From contig JAUIRK010000549.1 of NCBI GenBank assembly GCA_030549495.1, positions 62,001 through 126,000 on the forward strand: a stretch of DNA of 64,000 bases, read 5' to 3'. This document shows, one piece after another, positions 48,501 to 55,900 of the stretch (positions are counted from its first letter, which is position 1; each line of letters begins with the position of its first letter). Position numbers and translations under genes: made by a program. The notes beneath the pieces are model-generated. The model ran no database searches and was not told the origin of the DNA. It worked only from the letters and a program-made list of their open reading frames with translations. The DNA comes from Nectonema munidae (Eukaryota > Nematomorpha > Nectonematoida > Nectonematidae).

Positions 48501-49063
48501 TTGGTGCCTCAGACTGCATCATAGCAGGAGAAAGTACTTTTTTTGTGGAGTTGTCGGAAGTATCCTTGATCCTTCAGCACGCGACACCTAACTCTCTCAT
48601 TCTCATGGATGAGTTTGGACGAGGAACTTCGACGTTTGACGGCACAGCTCTCGCCTTCTCCGTGATCAAGTACCTGACGAAGCACGACGCCTACACCCGA
48701 GTCCTCTTTTCCACGCATTATCATTCCCTCTGCGAAGACTTCTCCCTTTCCCAACTTTCCTTCGCACACATGGCTTGTATGACTAATGAGGAAGATGATT
48801 ATGATTTTGGAAAGAATCAATCCCATGAATCCATACTCTTTCTGTATAAATTTCGATCTGGCCCCTGTCCCAAGAGTTATGGGTTTCATGCAGCTGCTTT
48901 AGCTGGTCTTCCTTCTTCCATTATTCTCTCAGCGGTGTCACAAGCGAAGAAACTTGACCACGATAACTACAATCTTCATTTATGCAAGCAAATTTTATCT
49001 TGCAAAAGAGAGAATCTCCTCACTTTTATCAAATCTTTTCTTGCTAAACCGATTAGGTGTTGA
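15509..49063 (+). CDS. MSH6: DNA mismatch repair protein MSH6, complete 19-exon gene
   Basis: Exons: 15509-15584, 17802-17967, 20845-21040, 21101-21159, 27933-28023, 28077-28241, 29916-30004, 34070-34217, 35263-35415, 35473-35617, 35671-35852, 36896-37100, 37682-38131, 38185-38344, 38396-38550, 44759-44955, 45020-45150, 47441-47768, 48440-49063. Every junction is GT-AG, all phases agree, and the total is 3720 nt (1239 residues; human 1360). Order: PCNA-box-like start, PWWP-like domain (about 26-90), basic then acidic linker (about 150-250), mismatch-binding domain with [10 protein letters not shown] (Phe334, Glu336), connector and lever, clamp, ATPase with Walker A GPNMGGKS (about 1010) and Walker [11 protein letters not shown] (Asp1089). 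MSH6 binds MSH2 (MutSalpha) and recognises base mismatches and small loops in the nucleus. No internal stop was seen. Confidence 0.93.
15585..17801. other. MSH6 intron 1
   Basis: AT-rich. Its right half contains a minus-strand relic of a repeat-borne protein (separate entry, 16570-17420). The rest shows nothing recognisable. Confidence 0.6.
16570..17420 (-). pseudogene. Relic of a repeat-borne invertebrate protein ([12 protein letters not shown] family)
   Basis: Minus-strand traces in several frames read [12 protein letters not shown], then near 16837 [19 protein letters not shown] recall these as conserved blocks ([13 protein letters not shown] and MExRYQGRW...) of an uncharacterised multi-copy protein family in invertebrate genomes, possibly transposon-borne. 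Function unknown. Many stops and frame changes make this copy dead. It sits antisense in MSH6 intron 1. Confidence 0.5.
17802..21159 (+). CDS. MSH6: MSH6 exons 2-4: PWWP-like domain and linker
   Basis: Exon 2 (17802-17967) gives [18 protein letters not shown] and then [12 protein letters not shown], aligning with human GDLVWAKMEGYPWWPCLV and VHVQFFDDSPTR. Exon 3 (20845-21040) continues with the helical part, [17 protein letters not shown] (human FYSAKPEILRAMQRADEA). Exon 4 (21101-21159) ends in ASKRKRR, which joins exon 5 [16 protein letters not shown], matching the human basic-to-acidic junction (KKRRVISDSESD). Phases 2, 0 and 2 all fit. The PWWP tetrapeptide itself reads SKPA. Confidence 0.8.
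18013..19660 (-). mobile_element. Tigger/pogo-type DNA transposon relic
   Basis: The low-coordinate tip is ACAGTAAAACTTCCAAAAAA with CGGACATC, a plausible Tigger-type terminal repeat. Minus-strand coding: an HTH with [19 protein letters not shown] near 19600, [14 protein letters not shown] (first Asp) at 19419-19162, then [12 protein letters not shown] and [16 protein letters not shown] (second and third Asp) at 19040-18462. The DDD triad is visible but the frame is interrupted between pieces. The matching right-hand terminal repeat was not found, so that end is lost. It lies in MSH6 intron 2. Confidence 0.8.
19701..21545. repeat. Inverted-repeat pair flanking MSH6 exons 3-4
   Basis: Arms are 19701-19792 and 21452-21545. 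The first reads CTTATTGTGTGCATATTGAA through to TTTCAGAGCAGC. The second carries its complement, GCTGCTCTGAAATTCCTAT through to TTCAATATGCACACAATAAG, with scattered mismatches. The 1.66-kb spacer contains MSH6 exons 3 and 4. The left arm abuts the broken end of the Tigger relic. Origin unknown. Confidence 0.75.
21620..21817. mobile_element. hAT-type MITE
   Basis: Tips: CAGTGACGTAGCTAGGCTGG on the left and, read inward from the right, CAGTGGTTAGCCAAAAA. Flanks CTTCTCTC (21612-21619) and CTTCTGTC (21818-21825) form an 8-bp target duplication with one mismatch. GTGCCC blocks near both ends are shared with related elements at 8042, 23796 and 33530. No ORF of its own. Confidence 0.75.
22340..22535. 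repeat. ~42-bp minisatellite
   Basis: About four and a half copies of a unit containing ATTCGCCCCATTATTTTCAT, then AAGACATTTTGTTTCATGGA and CA. Units differ by a few bases and the last is decayed. Lies in MSH6 intron 4. Confidence 0.85.
22540..23787. other. MSH6 intron 4, unique-looking DNA
   Basis: No repeat ends or coding similarity recognised. Confidence 0.4.
23796..23949. mobile_element. hAT-type MITE with G- and C-runs
   Basis: Tips: CAGGGGCGTAGCCAGAGGGG and, inward from the right, CAGTGGCGTAGCCAAAAATG. Flanks GTTCCCCC (23788-23795) and GTTCCACC (23950-23957) are an 8-bp duplication with one mismatch. The inner part, CCAATATGCTTGCCCCCTTA then AATTCCTTGC, is shared with the copy at 33530-33700. 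Confidence 0.82.
24189..26715 (+). mobile_element. Nearly intact DNA transposon with a hAT-like 544-residue ORF
   Basis: Terminal inverted repeats GGGTAATTCC, each followed by a long A-run and T-run, bound a 2.5-kb unit. The open frame 24737-26371 has no canonical start of its own. An upstream ATG at 24632 is in frame but followed by TAG at 24680. RNase-H-like candidate motifs: [10 protein letters not shown] (Asp271), [12 protein letters not shown] (Asp330), [14 protein letters not shown] (about 362) and [11 protein letters not shown]. These resemble the D, D and Cys-x-x-His / RWNS blocks of hAT transposases but are divergent. A Ser-rich tract coded by ATC/TCT repeats follows the N-terminal part. 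Near 26360 the frame shifts: the next frame continues [18 protein letters not shown] to a stop at 26472-26474. No clean target duplication was found. It lies in MSH6 intron 4. Confidence 0.7.
26980..27123 (-). mobile_element. tRNA-derived SINE, family B
   Basis: In complement it reads GGTTGGTTAGATGCAGGATT (A box), then GGGTTCGATCCCGCATCAAG (B box), and a tail with GTGCCTTCTCGATGAAAACA followed by CCCCAGGTACC. Related copies: 59098-59236, 62369-62513, 62673-62803. Confidence 0.85.
27125..27930. other. End of MSH6 intron 4, no feature recognised
   Basis: No coding similarity or repeat boundary seen. It runs up to the acceptor of MSH6 exon 5. Confidence 0.4.
28242..29915. other. MSH6 intron 6, no element recognised
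   Basis: AT-rich. A TTTTAGAACCAGGAATGG motif is duplicated side by side near 28330-28365. Nothing else identified. Confidence 0.4.
30966..33290 (+). mobile_element. Nearly intact Tigger/pogo transposon
   Basis: Terminal repeats CAGTCGAACCTCGATATAAC (left) and, inward from the right, CAGTCGAACCTCAATATAAC. Both are flanked by TA (30964-30965 and 33291-33292), the target site of this superfamily. Several further GATATAACGAA-like subrepeats occur inside each end. The transposase ORF is nearly whole (separate entry). This autonomous-type copy is probably a recent arrival in MSH6 intron 7. Confidence 0.93.
31540..33092 (+). CDS. Tigger/pogo transposase (one frame change near the C-terminus)
   Basis: The ATG at 31540 gives 409 residues. 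It has an N-terminal helix-turn-helix ([20 protein letters not shown]), a CENP-B-like second DNA-binding region (residues about 70-150, [20 protein letters not shown]) and a DDE domain with the triad Asp173 ([11 protein letters not shown]), Asp278 ([11 protein letters not shown]) and Asp309 ([10 protein letters not shown]). The frame ends at 32769. The following frame continues [20 protein letters not shown] from about 32750 through to ITHYFHSHT at 33092, the usual acidic Tigger tail. So one indel near 32750 separates the tail. The catalytic core looks intact. The enzyme would cut and paste the surrounding element. Confidence 0.9.
33530..33700. mobile_element. hAT-type MITE, second copy of the 23796 family
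   Basis: Tips CAGTGGCGTAGCCAGAGGGG and, inward from the right, AGTGGCGTAGCCAAAAAATG. The inner CCAATATGCTTGCCCCCCTA and AATTCCTTGCATGCCCCCCA match the copy at 23796-23949. The right tip lacks its last base and no target duplication remains. Confidence 0.75.
34070..38550 (+). CDS. MSH6: MSH6 exons 8-15: mismatch-binding, connector and lever domains
   Basis: Recognisable blocks are [109 protein letters not shown] and [17 protein letters not shown]. All are in the order found in other MSH6 proteins. Four introns here are only 51-57 bp (35416-35472, 35618-35670, 38132-38184, 38345-38395). The first of these stays open in frame, so exons 9 and 10 look like one ORF. Confidence 0.93.
34232..34362. 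mobile_element. TTAA-flanked MITE (piggyBac-type), copy 1
   Basis: TTAA at 34228-34231 and 34363-34366. Tips CCCATTTTAGACC and, inward from the right, CCCATTTACGACC. Three GCAGACGA motifs inside. It starts 14 bases after the end of MSH6 exon 8. Confidence 0.88.
34503..34632. mobile_element. TTAA-flanked MITE, copy 2 (inverted)
   Basis: TTAA at 34499-34502 and 34633-34636. Tips CCCTTTCATGACC and, inward from the right, CCCCTTCGTGACG. It carries TCGTCTGC / TCTGCTTTT motifs, the complement of those in copy 1. Confidence 0.85.
34645..34757. mobile_element. TTAA-flanked MITE, copy 3
   Basis: TTAA at 34641-34644 and 34758-34761. Tips CGACCAGAAT and, inward from the right, CGCCCAATGT. Contains CAGACGATATCTAA and a GTCGACTATAGTCGAC palindrome. 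It is separated from copy 2 by only a few bases. Confidence 0.75.
34765..35262. other. End of MSH6 intron 8
   Basis: No repeat or coding signal seen between the MITE cluster and exon 9. Confidence 0.4.
35853..36895. other. MSH6 intron 11
   Basis: Contains a (CT)n microsatellite at about 36045-36068 and a decayed TTAA-type MITE end near 36290-36400 (right tip GTCCTAAATGGG followed by TTAA). Otherwise nothing recognised. Confidence 0.45.
38851..40596. mobile_element. MULE transposon with tandem-repeat terminal arrays
   Basis: The left end (38851-38980) is an array of ~20-bp units such as GGACAATTGCCCGACTGACA. The right end (40490-40596) is the inverted array, TCGGGCACTTGTCCATCGGG and variants. 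The outermost tips, GGTATCCGGACAATTGCCCG and inward from the right GGTTCTAGGGCAATTGCCCG, align. Flanks GGCTAAATC (38842-38850) and GTCTAAATC (40597-40605) match at 8 of 9 bases, the 9-bp duplication of Mutator-like elements. It holds only the C-terminal part of a transposase, so it is internally deleted. It lies in MSH6 intron 15. Confidence 0.85.
39798..40361 (+). CDS. C-terminal part of a MULE transposase
   Basis: A 187-residue open frame. [20 protein letters not shown], then [20 protein letters not shown] and [11 protein letters not shown], matches the C-terminal region of animal Mutator-like transposases (NNxLEGWHxxF...HPNIWxFLxxL). The DDE catalytic core that should precede it is absent; the 700 bases upstream are plain AT-rich DNA. 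It cannot act alone. No stop within the frame. Confidence 0.78.
   Translation: MYNIELCKSFKIYLQSKYLNDAEFSLTIRTIPALAFVLEGKVVSAFEELQEDMREDADPIIDYFEDIYIGRIRRRSRSSPVFPIAMWNMHDRLCNDLPRTINSLEGWHNHLQANITSSHPNIWRFLQVLKAEQALNDTMVNRLLAGHAPSPKKKYQDTTKRIANIVLDYENREIKNFLKAIAYNLKF
40705..42045. other. MSH6 intron 15, middle part
   Basis: AT-rich with no clear boundary. A minus-strand 89-codon frame (41396-41127) has no recognisable family. Confidence 0.35.
42050..43160 (-). mobile_element. RTE-like LINE relic
   Basis: Minus-strand traces: [12 protein letters not shown] near 42990 (reverse-transcriptase block usually SPLLFIIVVDAVS), [20 protein letters not shown] at 42450, then [40 protein letters not shown] and [12 protein letters not shown] at 42332-42105. 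The order is that of the C-terminal half of an RTE-type reverse transcriptase. Several frame changes. Inside MSH6 intron 15. Confidence 0.8.
43264..43960 (-). mobile_element. Penelope-like retroelement relic, second copy
   Basis: On the minus strand near 43720 [11 protein letters not shown] (usual: ADKGNAVVVMD). At 43566-43294 [20 protein letters not shown], then [20 protein letters not shown], and [13 protein letters not shown]. These are the N-terminal blocks of a Penelope-type reverse transcriptase and correspond to the copy at 9640-10740. Broken. Confidence 0.8.
44759..49063 (+). CDS. MSH6: MSH6 exons 16-19: clamp end and ATPase
   Basis: Exon 16 carries the upper clamp-to-core return ([14 protein letters not shown]). 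Exon 17 has [15 protein letters not shown]. Exon 18 has the start of the ATPase and Walker A ([15 protein letters not shown]). Exon 19 has [20 protein letters not shown], Walker [15 protein letters not shown] and the H-loop [12 protein letters not shown], and ends in the helix-turn-helix-like tail with a TGA stop. ATP binding and hydrolysis residues all look intact. Confidence 0.95.
45975..46230 (-). mobile_element. RTE-like LINE 3' tail fragment
   Basis: In complement it reads GGTTGGCGTCAGGAGGGGCA followed by TCCGGCCAGAAAACTTTGCT, then coding traces [21 protein letters not shown] conserved tail with CAGGAAGGGCATCCGGC is familiar from RTE-type LINEs and related SINEs. It is a short fragment in MSH6 intron 17, upstream of and separate from the 42050 copy. 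Confidence 0.55.
46235..47440. other. End of MSH6 intron 17
   Basis: AT-rich, nothing recognised. Confidence 0.4.
47769..48439. other. MSH6 intron 18
   Basis: AT-rich, no element recognised. Donor GTGAGT, acceptor TTTATAG. Confidence 0.6.
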
Positions 49064-49168
49064 ATTATATCTTATACATTATAAACCTACATAGATATAT
49101 GCCTCAAAGTCTAATCATTTAAAGCTTATATTCTTCCATTTCTTATTTTTAATGAACATTATTTTACC

Positions 49169-49174
49169 AATAAA
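49169..49174 (+). promoter_or_regulatory. Poly(A) signal of MSH6
   Basis: AATAAA about 106 bases after the MSH6 TGA stop. Confidence 0.6.
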
Positions 49175-49179
49175 TTGTA

Positions 49180-50200
49180 TTTCAAGTTTATTATACTTTT
49201 TAATGACAAATCGATCGAGTTTTTAAGTTAATTTTAAAGAGTAAATCTAACAATGCTTTTTATATTTTTTATTTTTGACGAGGTAGGGGAGCTTTTCTAG
49301 CCCTCCCTTTTCCAGTAAAGTTAGCACAGTGACAAATTTGCTGAATCATTTTTTACGAAACTCAGTGAGTTTTCTTTATTATCTGGTACTGATTTGCGAA
49401 TCAATTCATTCACTTCAATCTATTCGAACTGTCAAACAAATTTATTAGCCTATTCAATTCAAGCAAACTTTATATACTAAAGTTAAAGTCAACAACTCAT
49501 GTTTTATTCAACTAAATCGTTTGAAATTTTTGTAACATAAAATCAATTTTTAATTTTTTTAATTAGCCTAGTAATTTAAAAAATTAAAATAATTTTATAA
49601 AAATTTTCATGATTTTGTTTAATTTTTTTATCAAGCAAGTAGTTTAGTAACAAATAAGCTTCTCCTACCAGAATCTTTTTATTTTTAATATTAAAATTTT
49701 TTTTTAAAAACCTGAGGTTTTTTTTGAAATACCACAAATAAAAAGTTTTTCACTTAATTTTGGTTTTATCATGTATAACAAGAATTACTGATTGGTAAGA
49801 AACTATTTTTGCGGTTTAGATCAAGGTTTTAACATATTAACTTCTAGATACTCAGTAGTGTCATATTATGTTGAGCTGTCAAAAATCGATCAAACTTTGC
49901 CCCCTTTCCGTTACTGGGCAAATGAAAATAGTCCGTCAGTAATATGGTTAACTTGGAAAATACCTTTTTTGTCCAAGCAAAATAAGCATGCTTACAAACA
50001 AAAAATTATACATACACAAACATACATACACACGCACGCACACACCACACATGCTAAAAGACAAAGAGATAAATTTTTATCAGGGGCATTTACATCAAAC
50101 CGAGAAGTCCGTTCAAATAATTTTTTGCAATTTATATTTCAGAAAAGTTAAAATATAGATTTTTTTTTTAATTTTTTATTTAGAAAATCTAATCCTAAGC
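49180..50200. other. Intergenic DNA 3' of MSH6
   Basis: AT-rich. A CA/CATA microsatellite-like stretch lies at about 50008-50055. No gene recognised. Confidence 0.5.
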
Positions 50201-50234
50201 TTCGCATCTTAGGCACTATGCAGGTAATTTTCAA

Positions 50235-51329
50235 GTGTTCCACCTAGTTTCCTATTTATCCTGTTTGATGTATATAGGTCAATCAATGGATCAGAGAATG
50301 AAAATTTCAAGTTTGTTCAGTGAAAATTGTGGTGTTCCGTTTTTGAAAGCTGCACTTGGTAGAAATATGTTTGTTTTAATACACAATTTTCTGACTTTTG
50401 ACGAAAAAGTTGAAAGAAATCCTAATGATAAAATATCTGCTATAAGAAAGATTCATGATCATTTTCATCACACTTTTTCCAACTTTTGGACTCCAAATAA
50501 AGCCGTTACAATAGACGAGCAGTTGGTCAGCTTTAGAGGAGGCTGTAATATAAAGATATATGACCCTAAAAAGCCCGGCCATTATGGCCTTAAATTTTAT
50601 CATCTAAATGATGCTTAAAGTTTTTATTTTCTCAAACCAGAAATTTACATCTCTGGTTTACCCAACAGAGAATACTTTTCTTCTAAGAACATCATCAAAA
50701 GATTAGTAACAGATGCAAATCTACCTGATGGCTGTGGCCTTTATATAGATAGATTTTTTACGTCCCATGAAGTTGCAGAGTAGCGACTTTTAAAAAATAT
50801 TACCATTTGTGGTACTGTTATGTCTTCTAGAAGATTTATTCCAAGAATTCTTCAGTCCTCTTATTTAAAATCTCTTCATCTAAATGAATGCGAATCCCGT
50901 ATTCTTTATTCTCGTCAAGCTTCTCTTTCCGCCTATATTCCTCGTAAACATGCAAAACGCAATTTTAAAGTCATTTCTTCAGACTATGATAAGCCTGAAT
51001 CTCTAATAGAATATAACAAATACAAAGGCGGGGTCGACGTTGCGAATATAATGGTCAAGCAATACCGGGGTTATAAACCTTGTAGAAGGTGGACTAGAGC
51101 AGCATTTGCAAACTATCTTGATATGAGTGTTCTAAATGCTTTCATTGCGAAGTTCAATGCGACTGACGACTACCCATCAATAAAAAGTAGTGGAAGAAAA
51201 ATATTTATAAAACAATTGGCTATGCATTTGAGTGAAGAGTCCATGAAAATCAGATCCCAAACCCCTCAAGTGAATCTGAAGACAAAAAATATTTTAAGTT
51301 TTTACGGATTTCACCAGGTTGAAGCTTAG
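50235..51329 (+). mobile_element. piggyBac transposase relic
   Basis: One plus-strand frame with two stops (TAA at 50616, TAG at 50781) covers a piggyBac DDE transposase. Blocks: NFWTPNKAVTIDEQLVSFRG (first Asp), IYDPKKPGHYGLKFYHLNDA, GLYIDRFFTSHEVAE (second Asp), then YNKYKGGVDVANIMVKQYRG (third Asp) and RRWTRAAFANYLDMSVLNAF. The N-terminal acidic part and the C-terminal Cys-rich finger are not seen. No TTAA-flanked tips could be assigned. It could belong to the same superfamily as the TTAA MITEs in this window. Confidence 0.85.
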
Positions 51330-51334
51330 AAACA

Positions 51335-52625
51335 TCGAGTAGCCGACGTTTCTGCAATATATTGTAAGCCTAAAAAAGCAAAACAACGCGAAAGAGTCAA
51401 AAATGCCTTTCTTTTCTATGGAAAACTCACAAGAAATTAATCTGCGAAAATTGTATAAGACCATTTTTTCTTCTTTGTCAATCATATTTTATCATCTCAT
51501 TAGTCCAAAATATATTTTTCTTGAAAAATTTAACGCCATCTATAAAGTTTAAGTCAAAAAAATGGTTTTTTAAAAATAATTTGAAAAAAGTTTTTCAGAT
51601 GATAATTTTAGACATATTTCATAAAAGATCATAAAATTGATTAAGTTATTTATCACTTGCCAATTGAAGAAGAAATTAACAGATAATGCAAAAAGTTTTA
51701 CGCTATCGAGTTTTTAAATATTAGTGTGGAGTAAATTGCCATATGTGCGTATAGCGAAGGTTAATAGATCAATATGCAAAGTTCATACTAAATATCTATA
51801 TCTTAATTGTGCAAAATAATATTATAAAGTTGTAAATTTGAACAATATTACTGCTATCTTTTTCACATTTTTTTAGATAGATGGTGTTAATTACATCTTT
51901 TTTAAAAATAAACCTATTTTTCCCTTTTTGTTTTGAGACTGATTTTTTAATTATAGTTTTGACCGTTATAGTCATACACATATTATACATGTGAGTTGGA
52001 GTATGTGTTTTTTATATTAAAGTATGCGAAATCACCCATATAAAATTGAAATGACGTAAAACTCCATAGTCCGTCTTGCGAGGGTAAGCTGTGCCACATA
52101 ACCTGTTTTTATTAATTAATTTTATTACTTTTGTGAATAAAATAATATTGATGAAGATTGAACATTTCTAAAAGATGATATATGTCGCAAATAAGTGACA
52201 ATATTTTTATCGATAAATTCTAGAGAAAATTTTTGATTAAGGGTAAATTTCTGGCTAAAAACTCTAAAATTAAATTTAAAAAATGCCATTTATAAGGATA
52301 TCCTTTGATGTTATAATTTTTTAACAACTAAAAATATTTCATTTTCAACTATAATTAACAATCACCTTCAAAATTCAGAGTATCATTACACAGAGTACAG
52401 CTAAACATGGTCGTATTACGTCTTTTAAACGAGAGCGTTTTATATCACAATTTACAATTCATTTATTTTGTAAAAACGAAAACAAATTCATATGGATAAA
52501 TTAGCTCCTTCACATTCATCTTCGTATATCAAAGGAAGAAAGTAGGTGCAAAACTACTGAAATCATTAATGTTTCTAACAAATTTCTAATTTCATTTTAG
52601 AAAGTGTTTATAAACAGGCAAACCT
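51335..52625. other. Intergenic AT-rich DNA
   Basis: Nothing recognised between the piggyBac relic and the next MITE. Confidence 0.4.
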
Positions 52626-52632
52626 ACTTTAA

Positions 52633-52754
52633 CCCTTTGAAGACCAAAATTTTGAAGACGATTCGTCTGCTTTCTTTTTCAATGGAATTTTATATAATCA
52701 AAGCAGACGATTTACAATTGTTTGGACACTGGTGTTCCACTGGTCCTCAAAGGG
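52633..52754. mobile_element. TTAA-flanked MITE, copy 4
   Basis: TTAA at 52629-52632 and 52755-52758. Tips CCCTTTGAAGACCA and, inward from the right, CCCTTTGAGGACCA (one mismatch in 14). Contains TTCGTCTGCTTT and AAGCAGACGATTTA facing each other. Best-preserved tips of the family here. Confidence 0.92.
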
Positions 52755-52923
52755 TTAAGGATCACGTGTCTATAACTTTTTCTAATTAGACTTCTTTGAC
52801 CTTGATTGCAACGATGTGTCTAGGAGGTCCATTTTGATGCTTTCTGCCAGTGCTTTTGTATGCATGTTTGACTATATATATACGGTTGTTTACTTCACAT
52901 TTGTATAAACTTTAAGAATATAT

Positions 52924-52929
52924 TTTATT
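52924..52929 (-). promoter_or_regulatory. Poly(A) signal of PUDP
   Basis: Minus-strand AATAAA about 45 bases past the PUDP stop codon. Confidence 0.5.
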
Positions 52930-52973
52930 TATGTATGAATCAAGAGGCCAAAAATGCATATAACAAAAGGCTT

Positions 52974-55900
52974 CTATGAATAAAGTGTTGCATGATTGGT
53001 GTAAGGCGGCAAAGCGAAAAGCATAGGATCAAAGTGTGTCAATGAGGGAAGAGTGAGCGTGGCCAATCGTTCGCCTTCTTCGTAGGATTTCTCCGAAAGC
53101 GATGGCACAAACAAAGTTAAAGCATTCGCATTGTGGCCGGATTTCAAGCCCTTCAGCGTGTCTTCAACAACCAAAACCTTAAAATAACAAGCGCAAAAAT
53201 GCTCATGGAAAATGTGAGTGCAATCGCTCATTTTAGAATGGGTTCACGTTCACAAATATGACGGAGGAGTGACACTTTGAGAGGACGAGTAGTAGGCAGT
53301 ATTTGAAAGCAATAAGTAATACACAAAGTAAAAACTATTAATGTTAAATTTAAGTATTTCCTTAATTTGTTTTTCTAGGACAACTCCTAGCTAATTTTTC
53401 CTTCAACAGCTTCATCAGTGTTTATTTCAATATCTCGGTGTATATATTTAAGTTAAGTTAAGTATTGTTTGTAACGATGGGGGTCCATCAACGATAAAAA
53501 TCTCTATTGTTATTCAAAATTTTTTGTTTGATCTAGTACCAAGAAAATGTTTGATATCATTATTTATCAATTTTTTTTATTATAACTAGATTTACATAGC
53601 CATGTTTTTTCAAAAGTTAAAAGCGATTTTTTACTATACTCTTTAATTTTCATGATTATGAGTTTAAATAATCTAAAAAATGTGTTTATTTAAGATTTAT
53701 AACTGATTTATTTTTAATAAGCTGTATATTTGATTTAAAAGGCCAGAAATGTTAAGACACTACCCACAAATTCTGGTACACTCTTTATTTTTATTCTGGA
53801 GCTTTTTTTTCCATATCAAAATTGAAGATTATTTATTAAATCTCAATGTTAAAAATATTTTATTTCTTCATTATTAGTTTAATGTTTATTATTATCATTA
53901 TTTCATAATTATTATCATAATTATGAAAATTTCTTCATTATTATTTAAGGAGACCTCTTTTTCAGAGAATATTTTGAACATTCAGTATTAAAATTTTATA
54001 TTTAATACTAAAAATAAATTTTAGATTTTCGGATTTTATTTTCACTAATAAATAATTTTTAAATTTGTTGTTAGGGTGTACCTCTCAGCTTAACAGTTGA
54101 AGGTCAGGGGTTCGATCCCCAGGGATCCCAATTCTAAAAACAAATTCACAAAAATTGTGATTAACCATCTTAAGCATAATGCGAGCATATAGAGCCTTAC
54201 GGCTGAAAGTGCTTTGGTATCTCCAACAAACCAACCAACCATTACTAAACTCAATTTTTAAAAATGCCTTACTTTTTTTAAGAGTTAATAAATCTAAAAA
54301 TTGTTGTAATGTTAATAACCTATTAAGTGTGCATTCTCAAAAATCTGGGTAGTAGAAACGACAAGAAAGGAAGATTAGAGAAGAAAAAATAAAAAAGGGG
54401 CAAGAGACATTTTTTCAGCTTGAGACAATAAAATCCAAAACACTTCAAGCAGAAAAATCTTTAACGATTTGTAATGTCAAAGAAAACGAAAATCTTGAAA
54501 AAACCGAAGAAAACTCCATATCCCCAAGTAAAAAAATAAAAAACAATAAAAAAATTCCTCCCTCTGATATAAGTATATAAGTGGAGAACGGTTGAAAGGA
54601 GATTGTGTTGAATATCTTGAAGATGAAAAATTTAATAATGATTCACTACATTAAAATTCTGTGGTACAAATGGAGAAATGCACAAGAGAGTGTTTCTTGT
54701 TTGAAGTGAAGTAAAAAAAGCGTTGTTTTGTTTACCATGTCGAAAGTTTTGGCACAATGCCAACTGTTCTTCTGCAAAGCCTACACTCGCTTCTCCAAAA
54801 GGTTGGTCAACTAATACGAAGCAGCGAAAATTAAGTGTTAGAATCAGAGAACATGAAAAAAGCAAAAACCATAAAGAGTGTTACATAAAATGAAGAGAGC
54901 TAGAAAGACGCCTTTCATCTGAAAAAGGAATTGATTCTTTATTGGAAATAAATTACAATGTTGAAGCTTAGATATGGTACAATGCATTAAGCGTATCTTT
55001 GATGTTGTTCTTTTTTGGGGGAGCGGCTTGTCATTTAATGGAACATCTCATATAATTGGAGATCCAAACGATGGTAATTTTTTAGGCTTGATTGAGCCCT
55101 ATTCTTTAAGAACATTTAGAAAAATTAAAGGAAACTAAAAAAAGGCAAACGTCTTCAAGTTTATTATTTATCTCCAGATTCCCAAAATGAGTTCATTTCA
55201 GAATGCTTTAATGTTGTAAAGCAAAAAATTTTGTTGGAAAAAAGAGCCTCAAAATAGTTTGCAATCATTGTGGATTCAACCCCTGACTCTTCAACAAATA
55301 ACATTTTTCTGGGGTACTTGAACTTGAAGGATAATGAATATGGGATACAAGAACAATTCTTGTTTGCTGATTGTAGCAGTAAGAGAGGCCAAGAAATCGC
55401 TAAATTAATCATTGATACCTTAGAAGAGCATGCCATTCCTTTGCCTGACTGAAGAGCACAAGGATATGATAATGCTGGAAAATTGCGCTCAAGCAATTAT
55501 TTAAGAGCTAAATTCAGTAGCAATATTTTCTCCTTGTCTGCCATACTTTGAATCTATGTGGAAACAATGCTGCTGAATGCTTACCTGAAGCAATCGCGTT
55601 TTTTGGAACGGTTTAAACAATATATAATTTGTTTAGTTCTGGTCCTAAACGTTGGGAAATACTCAAAGCACACACGGGTTGTTTTTTGAAAGGTATGTCA
55701 GATACCAGATGGTCAGACAGACTCCAGTTCATCAAGCCATTTGCATTTCATCTCAACGGTATTAAATTAGCTTTGCCAGATTTGTTGGAGCTTAATCTAA
55801 CAGCCAAAGAAAGAAATGAAATAAATGCAGTTTTGAGATACCTGAAAAGTTTTATTTGTATACTGATGTCATCAGTGAGGTATAAAATTTTGGCCACAAT

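Noticed and set aside
48509-48889. 126-residue minus-strand ORF
   Set aside because: Antisense to the highly conserved MSH6 ATPase exon.
55164-55496. 110-residue minus-strand ORF
   Set aside because: Antisense to the hAT transposase relic; no independent support.
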